Positions 28,643-38,477 are shown, counted from the first letter of the stretch. The stretch: 64,000 nucleotides of DNA from JAABRB01 sp963735025 (GCA_963735025.1 CAVTJG010000009.1:1674001-1738000), one strand, 5' to 3'. Notes: generated by a model not told the origin, from the sequence alone. Program-made: numbers and translations.

Positions 28643-29455
28643 TCATTCTGCGGCGCGCGCGACAAGTGAACGTGCGCGCAGCAATACGGGTTTGTCGACC
28701 ATTCGGCCGTCGACCTGCACGGCCGCGCCTTGGTTCGTCTCGACCGCGGCAAGCACGCGCTTCGCCCACGCAACTTCCGCGGCGCTCGGCCGTAACACGT
28801 CGTGGATCGGGGTCGACCTGCCGAGGGTGTATGCAGAGCTTTGCGCCAAAGCCAAGCCGCCGTGCCCATGCCAGATCGACGACGAGCTTCGACTCGTCAC
28901 CGATCTCGGGCGTCACGCCGGCGACCGGCGCTGGCAGGCCGGCCGCGCGCGACGCGACGGCGATGCACGCAGCCGCGTGAGCGAGCCCTTCGGGTTCCGG
29001 AGCAATGTCGAGGTCGAGCGCGAAATCCAGCGTTCCGAAGACAAGCGCTCCACGCCCGGCGTCGCCGCGATAGCGTCGATGCCGGACACGCCGCGCGCGC
29101 TTTCGACGAGGGCGAGAACGCCGGTGCGGGCACCGCCCGGCGCAGCGCCTCGATCTGCGCCGCGGTCTCCGTCTTTGGCAGCATCGCCAACCCAACCCCG
29201 GCCGCGGCGAGCATCGCGGCGTCGGCCGCGAACGCAGGGCATCGCGGCATCGTTCACGCGCACGGCGATACGCGGTCGCAGCTCGGCCGCGAGGTCGGCA
29301 AACCAGCCTGCAACGGCTCGCGCGCGCGGCTCTTGGCGCTCCGGGGCGACCGCGTCCTCGAGGTCGAGGACCACGGCGTCGGCGCCGCTCGCGAGCGCCT
29401 TGTCGAAGCGCTCCGGCCGGTCGCCAGGCACGAAAAGATAGGTGCGCGGGATCAT
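28643..29455 (-). pseudogene. HpcH/HpaI- or CitE-type CoA-ester lyase, frameshifted
   Basis: The reconstructed protein of about 270 residues starts MIPRTYLFVPGDRPERFDKA and has SGADAVVLDLEDAVAP, the metal- and substrate-binding beginning of the citrate lyase beta-subunit family. Later pieces in other frames read LAMLPKTETAAQIEALRR, RLVFGTLDFALDLDIA and GFGAKLCIHPRQVDPIHDVL. At least three single-base frameshifts occur. Such enzymes cleave citramalyl-CoA, malyl-CoA or citryl-CoA. Its start overlaps the stop of the CoA-transferase (ATGA), so it belongs to the operon. Confidence 0.8.
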
Positions 29456-30635
29456 AACGCTCCCTCGGTGCGCAACTCCGCGATTGCGGCCGCATCGAGA
29501 CCGAGCTCCGCCAGGATGGCGTCGGTGTGCTGCCCCAGCGCCGGGACCGGATCCATGCGCGGCTCCGTCGTCCCAGGTGCCGGGCGGCAGCAGCGCCGGC
29601 AGCGGCCCGACCGGCGTGTCGACCTCGCGCCAGCGTCGCGCGCCTGCAGCTGCGGGTGCGCCCAGACCTCGGCCATCGTGTTGACGCGCGCGTTGGCGAT
29701 CTGCGCCGCGTCGAGCCGCTCGACGACCTGCGCCGCCGTCAGCGACGAGAAGGCGCCGACGATGATCGCGTCGCAGCGCGTCGCGCGCGGCGACGCGCGC
29801 TGCGCGTTGCTGGCGAAGCGCGGGTCGGTCGGCCAGCGTCGGGCTGCAGCAGCACCTTCTCGCAGAAAGCCGCCCATTCGCGCTCGTTCTGCATGCCCAA
29901 CATCACGGTCTTGCCGTCGCCGGCCGGGAACGGCCCGTACGGGTAGATCGTGGCGTGCGCGGCGCCGGTGCGCGGCGGCGGCGGCGCGCCCGTCGTAGGC
30001 GTAGTAGAGCGGGAAGCCCATCCACTCGACGAGCGACCTCGAGCATCGACACGTCGATCGCTGGCCCGTGCCGGTCTGCCGCGCTGCAGCAGCGCGGCGA
30101 GGATGCCGCTGTAGGCGTACATGCCGGCGGCGATGTCGGCGATGGACGAGCCCGCCTTGCTCGGCTCGTCCGCCGTGCCGGTCACCGACACGAAGCCCGA
30201 CTCGCTCTGGATCAGCAGGTCGTAGGCCTTCTTCTCGCGGTAAGGGCCCGTCGTGGCCGTAGCCCGAGATGTCGCAGACGATGATGCCCGGGCTTCGCGC
30301 GGCAGCGCTCGTAGGCGAGGCCCAGCCGCGCCGCGGCGCCGGGGGCGAGGTTCTGCACGAACACGTCGGCCTTCTCCAGACCAGGCGCTGCAGGATCGCG
30401 TGCGCCGTCGGCGTGCTTGACGTCCAGCGTGAGGCTTTCCTTGCAGCGGTTGGTCCAGACGAAGTGCGAGGCCAGGCCGCTGACGCGCTCGTCGTAGCCG
30501 CGCGCGAAGTCGCCGGCGCCGGGGCGCTCGACCTTGATCACGCGCGCGCCGAGGTCGGCGAGCTGGCGCGTGGCGAACGGCGCGGCGATGGCGTGCTCGA
30601 GCGAGACGACGGTTATGCCCTTCGAGCGGTTGCAT
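29452..30635 (-). pseudogene. class III (CaiB/BaiF) CoA-transferase, frameshifted
   Basis: About 394 residues when the frames are joined. The start MQPLEGITVVSLEHAIAAPF is recovered by removing one base in GGG near 30618. Other parts read LGARVIKVERPGAGDFARGY, HFVWTNRCKESLTLDVK and, near the end, ANARVNTMAEVWAHPQL. The family transfers CoA between carboxylic acids. Here it would activate the dicarboxylate that the neighbouring hydratase and lyase then process. Several frameshifts lie at homopolymers, and both ends are correctly placed for overlapping genes, so the gene is probably intact in the organism. Confidence 0.82.
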
Positions 30636-30652
30636 GGAGTGACTCCTCGTCT

Positions 30653-31504
30653 CTAGCGCAGCGTGGCGACGGCGTCCATCGTCAGCCAGCCCCGTGATCC
30701 TGGGCCCACAGCCTGACGCGTCTGCCGTCGGCCTGCGGCTCGCCGTTGACCTGGAACGGGTGGAGGTCGAAGGTCGGGCCGCACGGCCCGGAAGCGGAAG
30801 GCGGCGACGTCGGCGTCCGGCGCGTGGCGGCGCAGCAGGTCGAGCAGCAGCGTCGCGATCAGCGGGCCGTGCACGATCAGGCCCGGGTAGCCCTCGACCT
30901 CGGTGACATAGCGCCGGTCGTAGTGGATGCGGTGGCCGTTGAAGGTCAGCGCCGAGTAGCGGAACAGCAGCACGTCGTCGGGGACGATCTCGCGCTGCCA
31001 CGACGCGCCTGCGGCGCGGCCTGCGGCGGGGGCTCGCACGTCGCTCGGCGCTGCGCCTCGCGGTAGACGATGTCGTGGAACTCGATCATCGCCGGGTCGG
31101 CTGCGCCGTTGCAGCGTACCTCGTGGCGCACCTTGACGAAGACGAGCGGGCCGGTGCGGCCTTGCTTGCGGTCGACGTCGTCGATCGTCGAGGTGCGGAC
31201 GAGCTCGTCACCGACGCGCATCGGCGGGCGGAACTCGAACGGCTGCCGGCCCACATGCGGCGCGGCAGCGGCACCGGCGGCAGGAAGCCGCCGCGCTTGG
31301 GGTGGCCGTCGGGCCCGATGTCGCACTGCCGGTGCATCGGCAGGAAATACAGCCAGTGCCACAGCGGCGGCAGCGGCGTGCCGGCCGGCACGTCGGCGCC
31401 CGGGTGGTCGAGCGTGGCGGTGAGCGCCCCCACGGGCGCGGCGGTGACGGTGTCGCGCAGCGACTCGCTGCGTCCGATCCAGTGGTGAGGTCTTCGGTGG
31501 TCAT
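30653..31504 (-). pseudogene. HTD2/FAS1-type dehydratase (mesaconyl- or itaconyl-CoA hydratase-like), frameshifted
   Basis: About 283 residues in two hotdog halves. The N-terminal half contains PLPPLWHWLYFLPMHRQCDI and RRMWAGSRFEFRPPMRVGDE. The C-terminal half has LFRYSALTFNGHRIHYDRRY, the catalytic hotdog segment of this family, followed by EGYPGLIVHGPLIATLL. The start MTTEDLTHWIGRSESL is restored by adding one C near 31482. Relatives hydrate mesaconyl-C4-CoA. Together with the adjacent CoA-transferase and CitE-type lyase it forms the three-step set known for itaconate or mesaconate breakdown. Three or more frameshifts are present. Confidence 0.82.
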
Positions 31505-31597
31505 CGTCGTCGTCTTCGTCGTTGGTTGAGGGTGCCCGGCGCCGTCACCGGCAGGCGCATGCCGGACCGCGGCACGCCGTCCGCGCCCGACGGAGCG

Positions 31598-32909
31598 CTA
31601 CATTGCGCCGATCGCGTGCGGAAACCACAGGGTCAGCGCCGGCCAGTAGGTGACCGCGACCAGGAATACCAGCATCGTCAGCAGCCACGGCCAGACCGCC
31701 ACCGTGAGTTCGGTGATGCCCATCTTGGTTATCCCGGAGGCCACGTACAGGTTCAGCCCGACCGGCGGATGGCACATGCCGATCTCCATGTTGACGGTCA
31801 TGAGATGCCGAAGTGGATCGGATCGATGCCCAGCTTGATCGCGATCGGGAACAGGATCGGCGCCAGGATCAGGATGATCGACGACTGCTCCATGAAGTTG
31901 CCCGCCGCCAGCAGCAGGACGTTCGCCATCAGCAGGAAGGTGAAGGTGCCCAGGCCCTGCGCCAGCATCCACCCGGCGAGCCGCCCCGGCACACCTGGTA
32001 GGACATCAGGAACGAGAACAGCGCGGCGTTGGTGATGATGTAGAGCAGCATCGCGCTCATGTTCGCCGACGACAGCAGCACCTTGCCCACGTCGCGCAGG
32101 CGCATGTCCTTGTAGACGCAAGACCGCGACCACGAAGGCGTAGACCGCCGCCACCGCAGCCGCCTCGGTGGGCGTGAGATACCCCGGAGTAGATGCCTCC
32201 CATCACGATGATGATGGCGGGGAGCAGCACGCCCCAGATCGACTCGCGCAGCGCCTTGCCGCGCTCGGCCCAGGTGGCTTTCGGCTGGCGCGGGTAGTTG
32301 TTCTTGCGCGCGATCCGCCAGGTGGTGAAGCCCCAGCAGCAGCGCCAGCACGATGCCGGGCACCACGCCGGCCATGAACAGCGCGCCGATCGACGAGTTG
32401 GTCGACACCGCGTAGATGATCATCGCGATCGACGGCGGGATCAGCACGCCCCAGCCCCCCCAATGCTGGGCGCGCATGCACGCCGGCGCCGAAGCGCATC
32501 GGGTAGCCCGCCTTCACCATCGCCGGCAGCAGGATCGAGCCGATCGCGACCACCGTCGCCGGCGGCGCCACCAGCCCAGGAGATCGCCGCGAACAGCGCG
32601 CAGGCGAGCACGCCGGAGAGCCCCAGGCCGCCGTACAGGTGCCCGACCATCGACGTCGCGAAGCGGATCATCCGCCGCGCCACTCCGCCGTGGGGTGAGG
32701 AAATAGCCTGCTGGAAGGACAAGAACTGGATCGCCATGATCTCGACAAACTTCTCGATGCCGGTGAACAGCTTCAGCGCCACCGATTCGATCGGCACCTG
32801 CGTGAACGTGTACAGGAACGCTCACCACCAGGAGGCCGAGCGCGATCGAGATCGGCATGCCGCTGATCATCAGGGCGATCAGCAGCGAGATGATGATGAT
32901 CGTGCTCAT
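31598..32909 (-). pseudogene. TRAP transporter large permease, DctM type, heavily frameshifted
   Basis: The start at 32909 reads MSTIIIISLLIALMISGMP, the usual opening of DctM proteins, and the stop at 31598 follows LTMLVFLVAVTYWPALTLWF. Between them family segments appear in all three frames, for example PPSIAMIIYAVSTNSSIGAL and PVGLNLYVASGITKMGITEL. The full length of about 435 residues is normal. At least five single-base frameshifts occur in 1.3 kb. It moves organic acids across the inner membrane with sodium or proton. The ATG overlaps the stop of the small permease gene. Confidence 0.85.
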
Positions 32910-33566
32910 GGCTCTTGCGACCCTCGTCCGTGTCGGTGGCGCCAGGCGCCTGCAGGTCGTGCGGATGGAATCGTCCTCGCCCTCGATGCCCTCGACGTGG
33001 CCGTGGTCGTGGCTGGGGCAGCTCCTCGTGCGCGCGCGAACGCAACAGCGACCTGGAGGAAGCGGAAGCACATCAACGCCGAGCCCAGCGGAATCGCCGA
33101 ATACACGATCCACGTCTGCCACTCCAGGTCCGGCGTCGTGGGGCCGCAGTAGATGCCGTCGGGGACCTTCCCGAGCGCGTGGAAGAAGGCGTAGTGCGCG
33201 CCGTTCTCCCAGACGAAGTTCGTCCCAAGCGCGGCGACGATGCCGGTGAAGAGCGCACCGCCGAGCAGCCCGAACAGGATGACTTTGCGGCGCTCCGGTT
33301 CGGGCCAGCATGTTGACCAGAAGATCCACGCCGACGTGGATGCCGGTGCGCACGCCATACGCGGCGCCGAACTTGGCCATCCAGACGAACATGTAGATGC
33401 ACAGTTCCTGTGCCCAGGACATGTTGATGTTCAGCGCCATCTGCTGCACCCCGGGAATCGCCCAGGACGCGAGAAAGCGGTGCACCACGGCGGCGAAGAT
33501 CACCACCGTCGCTGCCGAGATGAGGAAGGCGATCAGCACTTCCTCGAGTCGATCGAGTACTTTCAT
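32906..33566 (-). pseudogene. TRAP transporter small permease, DctQ type, frameshifted
   Basis: The start MKVLDRLEEVLIAFLISAAT at 33566 leads to NINMSWAQELCIYMFVWMAK and GVRTGIHVGVDLLVNMLA, typical of DctQ. After a frameshift near 33300 come KVILFGLLGGALFTGIVAAL and TWIVYSAIPLGSALMCFRF. The charged tail (histidine- and acid-rich) runs to a stop at 32906, overlapping dctM by four bases, though the exact last residues depend on how the frameshifts resolve. It pairs with DctM to form the membrane part of the TRAP system. Confidence 0.82.
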
Positions 33567-33650
33567 GTCGCGCTCCGGGCCAGCGGGCAGGAGGGAACGG
33601 CGCGCCGCTCGTGGCAACCGGTGCCGGCCGCCGCGGGTCGGCGTCGCCGA

Positions 33651-34644
33651 TCAGTTCTTCGACGCGGCGCGCACGCTGTCGACGAACGCCTTGCCGCCGA
33701 CGCGGTTGGCCATCTCGGCGATCACCGGCTCGGTCGCCTTGGCCCACTCGTCATGCTCGGCCGCGCGTGGGTACGTAGACGGTGGACTTGCCGGAAGCCT
33801 TGATCGCCGCCAGCGCGGCGGCCTCGTCCTTTTCCGCGACCTCGTCGTTGTACTTGGTCGCGTCCTTGATCGCCGTCTCGAGCGTCGCGCGGATGTCCGC
33901 CGGCAGGCCGTCCCAGAACTTCTTGTTGGCCGACCACGACGTAGTTGCTGATGGTGTGATAGGTGAGCGTCACGTCCTTCTGCACTTCGTACTGCTTCTG
34001 CGTGTACAGGTTGGACAGCGGCCCCTCGGTGCCGTCGACCACGCCGGTCTGCAGCGCCTGGTAGACCTCGGAGAAGGCGAGGTCTGCGGCTGCGCGCCGA
34101 GCGACTTCATGATGGCGGCGTTGACCTTGGACGAATTGATGCGCATCTTCAGGCCGCGCATGTCCTTGGGCGTGTGGATGGGCCGGTTCGCGCTCATCAC
34201 GCGAAATCCGTTGTCCCAATACGAAAGGCCGACGACCCCGCGCGTCTCCAGCTTCTTCAAGAGCGCCGTGCCGCCGGGGCCGCGCGCGAAGCGGTGCACG
34301 GCGTCGATGTCCCTGAAGATGTATGGCAGGTCGAAGACCTCGAATTCCTTTACGCCGAGCGGGCCGAATTTGCCCGGCACGGGGGCGAGCATCTGCACCG
34401 AGCCCAGCTGTAGCGCCTCAAGCTCCTCCTTGTCCTTGAACAGCGTGCTGTTCGGGTAGACCTCGACCTTGACCCGGCCCTTGGTGCGCGCCTCGACCAC
34501 CTTCTTGAAGTAGTCGGCCGCCTGTCCTTTGGGGGTGTCGGTGGCGGCCACGTGCGAGAACTTGATGACGATGGGCGCCTGGGCGAACGCCAAGCCCGAC
34601 AATGTCAGGCCGATGGCGGCAGTAATGGCAATCATGGGTTTCAT
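33651..34644 (-). pseudogene. TRAP transporter substrate-binding protein, DctP type, frameshifted
   Basis: It starts MKPMIAITAAIGLTLSGLAF with a signal peptide ending near AQAPIV and a strong AAGGAGAG ribosome binding site. Conserved parts are IKFSHVAATDTPKGQAADYF, FDLPYIFRDIDAVHRF and, in another frame, SEVYQALQTGVVDGTEGPL. The end reads GGKAFVDSVRAASKN at 33651. It is the periplasmic receptor for an organic acid. Frameshifts fall near 34085 and after 33930. It is the first of the TRAP genes in the direction of transcription. Confidence 0.85.
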
Positions 34645-34747
34645 GGGTCTCTCTCCTTGGGGTGAATAATCCGGTCCGGTCACCGGACCTGGCCGTGCGT
34701 CGCGTGCCACGGTACGGTATGTTGCGGCACGTGTGTCGTCAGATGCA

Positions 34748-35754
34748 TCAGGCGGCGCCAACGGAGGTGTCGGCGTCGAAGTCATGGCAGGCGCTGCCGG
34801 CGCGGGAGCGGTCGGCGGCGAGCCCCGCTTCCTCGACAACCCGCCGCCATTTCGCCAACTCCGCCCGCACCAGCTCGCGCAGGTCGTCCGGCGTGCTCGC
34901 CCTGACCTCGGCGCCATGGGCTTCGATACGCCGGATCGTCGCCTCGCTGGCCAACACCTGGTTCAGTGCCTTGTTCAGGTCGTCGATGACCGGTTGCGGC
35001 GTCCTGGCCGGCGCGAACAATGCATACCACTGCGTCATATCGAGCCCCTCGACGCCTTCCTCGGCGAGAGTCGGTAGGTCCGGAAGGGCCGGCACGCGAT
35101 CGGGACCGGCCACGGCCAGTGCGCGCATTCGGCCCGCTCTGATCTGCGGCAACGCGGTGAGCAAGCTCGGAAACATGAACTGGGTCAGGCCGGCGATTGT
35201 GGCGTCCACGGCCGGTGCTGCACCATTGAAGGGTAGCCCGACCATTTCGACGCCTGCATGAAGCTTGAACAGTTCGGCCGCGAAGTGCGGTGCCGTGCCG
35301 CTGCCGACCGAGGCGTAGCTGTATATGTCGGGCCTGGCCTTCAACTGTGCAACCAGATCCCGCACGCCCTGCACCGGCACGTGGACATTGGCCACCATCA
35401 GCGTCGGCGACGTGCATACGAGGCCGACGGGCGCGAAGTCGTCGATCGGGTCGTAGGGCAGCTCCTGCAGTGCAGGGCTCATCGCGTGCGTGCCGATGTA
35501 GCCGAGCATCAGCGTGTGCCCGTCCGGCGTGGCGCGCGCGACGTATGCGCTGGCGATGGCGCCATTGCTGCCTGGCCGATTGTCGACCTGCACCGGGTAA
35601 CCAAGCCGGGACGCAAGCCGGGAGGCGATCGTGCGAGCGATCGCGTCGTTGCCGCCGCCGCAGGCGTGGGCACGACGATCGTGATGGGCTTCGACGGGAA
35701 GGTTGCCGCGGCCGCCGCATCCGGCACCGGCGATCGCGCCGCCGCCCTGACCGA
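34748..35754 (-). pseudogene. TctC/Bug-type tricarboxylate-binding protein, N-terminus lost or fused
   Basis: The mature part is well conserved: FPSKPITIVVP at the beginning (one frame), then QVDNRPGSNGAIASAYVARA, TPDGHTLMLGYIGTHAMS and DLPTLAEEGVEGLDMTQWYA in the main frame to the stop at 34748. A frameshift lies near 35660. No start codon or signal peptide precedes it. Instead the frame runs straight back into the C-terminus of PrpF across about 20 residues. Bug proteins normally have a signal peptide of about 25 residues, so a short deletion or run of indels has removed it here. The usual partners TctA and TctB are absent. Confidence 0.8.
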
Positions 35755-36826
35755 CGAGAACACGTAGTCGGGGAGGTGCAGGTCTCCATCGAAGATCTTG
35801 CGTGCCGTGCGCAGCAACGCGGCATGCTTGACGTGCGCCTGTTCGCCATGGCCCTCGACTTCGACTTCGACATCGATGCGGCCCTGCGGTGCAGCACGGA
35901 TATGTTGCGCTGCCGGTAAAGCCGGTCTCCCCGGTCGCCACCGTGCCGGGCAGGGCCAAGGCCGTCGCCACCCCGATTGCCCCGGTGACCGCGTGTGAAG
36001 CATGGCACCGCCGCGGCGTGAAGTAGCGCGAGGTGACGCTGTCTTTTCCGTCGCCCTCGCTGACGAGCACGGGCTTCGGTATGACACTTTGCGCGACGTC
36101 ACCCAAACCCATCATGACTCCCGCCGCGCGCCGCATCAGCTCCAGTCTTTCCAGAAGCGACGTGCGTGAGTCCAGCTCGACGGGTGATTCCCTGCCCGTC
36201 AACCCAAGGTCGTGCGCCCGCACGATCATCAGCGGCATCGCGGCGTCGATGCAACTCGCCTGCGTGCCTTCGATGGTATCGATCCTCCGACCAGTCGGAA
36301 ACAGGGTCCCGGTGACGGCGCCCCATGCATCGAGGAAATTCAGGCGGATCGGCGCCGCCGTTCCGGCCACTCCATCGATGCGCGTGTTGCCCTCGTAGGT
36401 GACTCGCCTTCCGGGGGTGAAGACGGTGACGTGGATTTGCGAGCCCGTGTTCACGTTGAACACGCGCGCGGTCGTCGTTCCGTCCGCCGCTTCGACCAGT
36501 CCTTGCTCGATGGCAAATGGCCCCACGCCCGAAACCATGTTGCCGCAGTTGGGCCGCGTGTCGACCGACCGTTGCCCGACGCCGACTTGCGCGAAGAGGT
36601 AATCGACGTCGCAATCGGGCCGGATCGATCGCGAGACGATGGCGACTTTGCTGGTCAGGGTGCTGCCGCCGCCGACTCCGTCGAGCTGCAGAAGATCCGA
36701 CGCACCGATGGCGCCGATCAATGCCTCGTCGCGACCGACGTCGTCCTTCGGAAGCCATTCCCTCAGGAAAAACGGCCCGCGAGAGGTACCGGCACGCATC
36801 AGGACACAGGGGACGACTCGGCTCAT
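35755..36826 (-). pseudogene. PrpF-family isomerase (aconitate/oxalomesaconate type), C-terminal frameshift
   Basis: The intact N-terminal three quarters start MSRVVPCVLMRAGTSRGPFF. The family motifs are QLDGVGGGSTLTSKVAIVS and DTRPNCGNMVSGVGPFAIE, the latter carrying the active-site cysteine, with IDAAMPLMIVRAHDLGLTG further on. A frameshift near 35930 leads to the C-terminal HVKHAALLRTARKIFDG. PrpF proteins shift the double bond or geometry of aconitate, methylaconitate or 4-oxalomesaconate. It is the first gene of the operon, divergent from the LysR gene. An alternative start lies at 36838. Confidence 0.85.
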
Positions 36827-36862
36827 GGAGCGTATCATCGCCGCCCGGTATCCGATCGTAAA

Positions 36863-36877
36863 TTGCGTATATTGCAA
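36863..36877. promoter_or_regulatory. candidate LysR-type operator
   Basis: TTGCGTATATTGCAA is an imperfect dyad (TTGC...GCAA) containing a T-N11-A pattern, in the 96-base gap between the divergent prpF and lysR starts. LysR-type regulators bind such boxes between themselves and the operon they control. It is AT-rich against its surroundings. Confidence 0.55.
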
Positions 36878-36922
36878 CGATTGATCCACAATGTGCATCA
36901 CCGAGCCGGTCGAGGCGACCCT

Positions 36923-37861
36923 ATGGCGATCAACTTCGATCTCAATGACCTCCTTGCCTTTCGGGCGGTGGCGGAGCGGAGCAATTTTCGCAAGGCGGCC
37001 GAGTCGGTGCACCTTTCCCAGCCCGCGTTCAGCCGGCGCATCGACAAGCTGGAGCAGGCGCTCGGCGTACGTCTCCTCGAACGCACGACGCACCGCGTGA
37101 CACTCACCGCCATCGGCCGCGACTTCGAAGGCAAAGTACGCGGACTTCTGGACGAGCTGGACTCGACCTTGCTGGGCATCCGTGGCATGGCGGAGGCGCG
37201 CATGGGCGAGGTCACGGTCGCTTGTGTGCCCTCGACGGTCTATTACTACCTGTCGGGGGTGATCCGGCGCTTCCACCAGAGTTGCCCCAAGGTTCGCGTG
37301 AAGGTGTTCGACGGCAGCGCCCATGAGGTGCTCGCGACCGTGGCGCGGGGCGAGGCCGATTTCGGGCTGAACTTCATCGGATCGCAGGACGGCCAAATCG
37401 AATTCAAGCCGCTAATCGAGGAGCGCTTCGTCGCTGCGTGTCGGCGTGACCACCCGATCGCGAAGTTGCGCCGCGTGAGCTGGGCGCAGATCGCGGAGTA
37501 CGACTACATCGCGGTCAGTCGAACGTCAGGTAACCGCTTGCTCCTCGACCAGGCGCTGGCCGGCGTCACGATCCGGCCGCAGATCTCCTATGAAACCCAG
37601 CATGTCACCACGGCGCTGGGCCTCGTCGAAGCGGGCCTGGGGATTGCGGCTTTGCCATCGATGGCAATGCCCGGCGCGGACCACCCGCTGCTGGTCAGCG
37701 TGCCGTTGATCGAACCGATCGTCACCCGGAAGATCGGCCTTATCCGTCGCCGCGGGCGCTCGCTGTCACCCGCGGCGCAGCAACTGTCCGATCTCGTCAT
37801 CGAGATGAAAGGACGCCGCGGCCGCTCGACCCGCAGGTCGAGCAAGGCTACCGGCGCCTGA
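36923..37861 (+). CDS. LysR-family transcriptional regulator
   Basis: A 312-residue regulator with the N-terminal winged helix-turn-helix (FRAVAERSNFRKAAESVHLS followed by QPAFSRRIDKLEQALGVRLL) and a periplasmic-binding-like effector domain (GEVTVACVPSTVYYYLSGVI, GLGIAALPSMAMPG). I chose the ATG at 36923, which gives the standard MAINFDLNDLLAF opening. It diverges from the PrpF-led operon and is the likely activator, with the operon's tricarboxylate or an intermediate as co-inducer. A short dyad GGGTAA/TTACCC at 37891-37905, 30 bases past the stop, might end transcription. Confidence 0.95.
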   Translation: MAINFDLNDLLAFRAVAERSNFRKAAESVHLSQPAFSRRIDKLEQALGVRLLERTTHRVTLTAIGRDFEGKVRGLLDELDSTLLGIRGMAEARMGEVTVACVPSTVYYYLSGVIRRFHQSCPKVRVKVFDGSAHEVLATVARGEADFGLNFIGSQDGQIEFKPLIEERFVAACRRDHPIAKLRRVSWAQIAEYDYIAVSRTSGNRLLLDQALAGVTIRPQISYETQHVTTALGLVEAGLGIAALPSMAMPGADHPLLVSVPLIEPIVTRKIGLIRRRGRSLSPAAQQLSDLVIEMKGRRGRSTRRSSKATGA

Positions 37862-37927
37862 CGGCGCGTTTGGTCGCCTCGTGGCCGCAGGGGTAACGAT
37901 TACCCGGAAATCGCAAGAGCTCAGTAT

Positions 37928-37990
37928 CTAGAGCCGGTAGTTGGTCCGCTCGGTGACCTTCAGGAAGTACGCAAATTCCCCGATCGTCAT
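37928..37990 (-). pseudogene. helix-turn-helix (excisionase-like) fragment
   Basis: The minus strand reads MTIGEFAYFLKVTERTNYRL and then a stop. This closely resembles the start of the MerR/excisionase-type domain (typically TIxEVAxYLKVTERTIYRL) but lacks everything after the recognition helix. It looks like a broken fragment of a mobile-element or restriction-modification gene. Confidence 0.45.
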
Positions 37991-38064
37991 GATTCCGCTC
38001 GTACCAGGACTCGATGCCATGGAAGTTGTCGCTTGAGTAGAATAAAGGGAAGAACAGTGCAAAA

Positions 38065-38097
38065 CTTTCAATCTTTGAAAGATAAATTGAAAGATTG
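38065..38097. promoter_or_regulatory. AT-rich nested dyads
   Basis: CTTTCAAT (38065-38072) pairs with ATTGAAAG (38086-38093), CAATCTTT pairs with AAAGATTG, and ATCTTTGAAAGAT is itself a palindrome. The nested symmetry in a GC-rich genome suggests a protein-binding site or a transposon end. Its function is unknown. Confidence 0.4.
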
Positions 38098-38477
38098 TCG
38101 TCGGCGGCAACTTCACTGAGTGGGCCCGCGCCAAATCGTTTTCAGGCTTGCCCGCGGCCCCGCCTCGCCGCCGCTGATCGTCGAGGCTGTACGACCAGCT
38201 TCCGTGGGTGCCTATGATTGCATCGGAGTGCAATGTCGAACCCCTTCGAGTCCGACAGCAGACGCTCGGCTTGCGCAGTTCTACGTACTTAGCGCGACGC
38301 TCGCCGAACCCGGGACCAAGGGCGACGAACGAAGAGCAAAGAGGCCTAAAGGTACTGAGGCCGGCGCAGTTCAAAACGAAGAAGCGCAACACTTTGAACG
38401 AAGTGCGAGGTAAGAAATACGCCTCCGTGCCGAAACTGTCGCGTCATTTCGCTAGCGACCCACCGATAGGCCGTGCA

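Larger units (their letters stand above)
37862..38477. other. 616-base intergenic stretch with remnants
   Basis: No intact gene is visible. It holds a short hairpin after the LysR gene, a scrap of a helix-turn-helix domain (37928-37990, minus strand) and an AT-rich dyad cluster at 38065-38097. The base composition is lower in GC than the genes on either side, which suggests inserted or decayed foreign DNA. Confidence 0.6.

Noticed and set aside
34748..37396. 882-residue minus-strand frame covering TctC, PrpF and the reverse of lysR
   Set aside because: Only the TctC and PrpF parts are protein-like. The N-terminal 190 residues are the antisense of the LysR gene.
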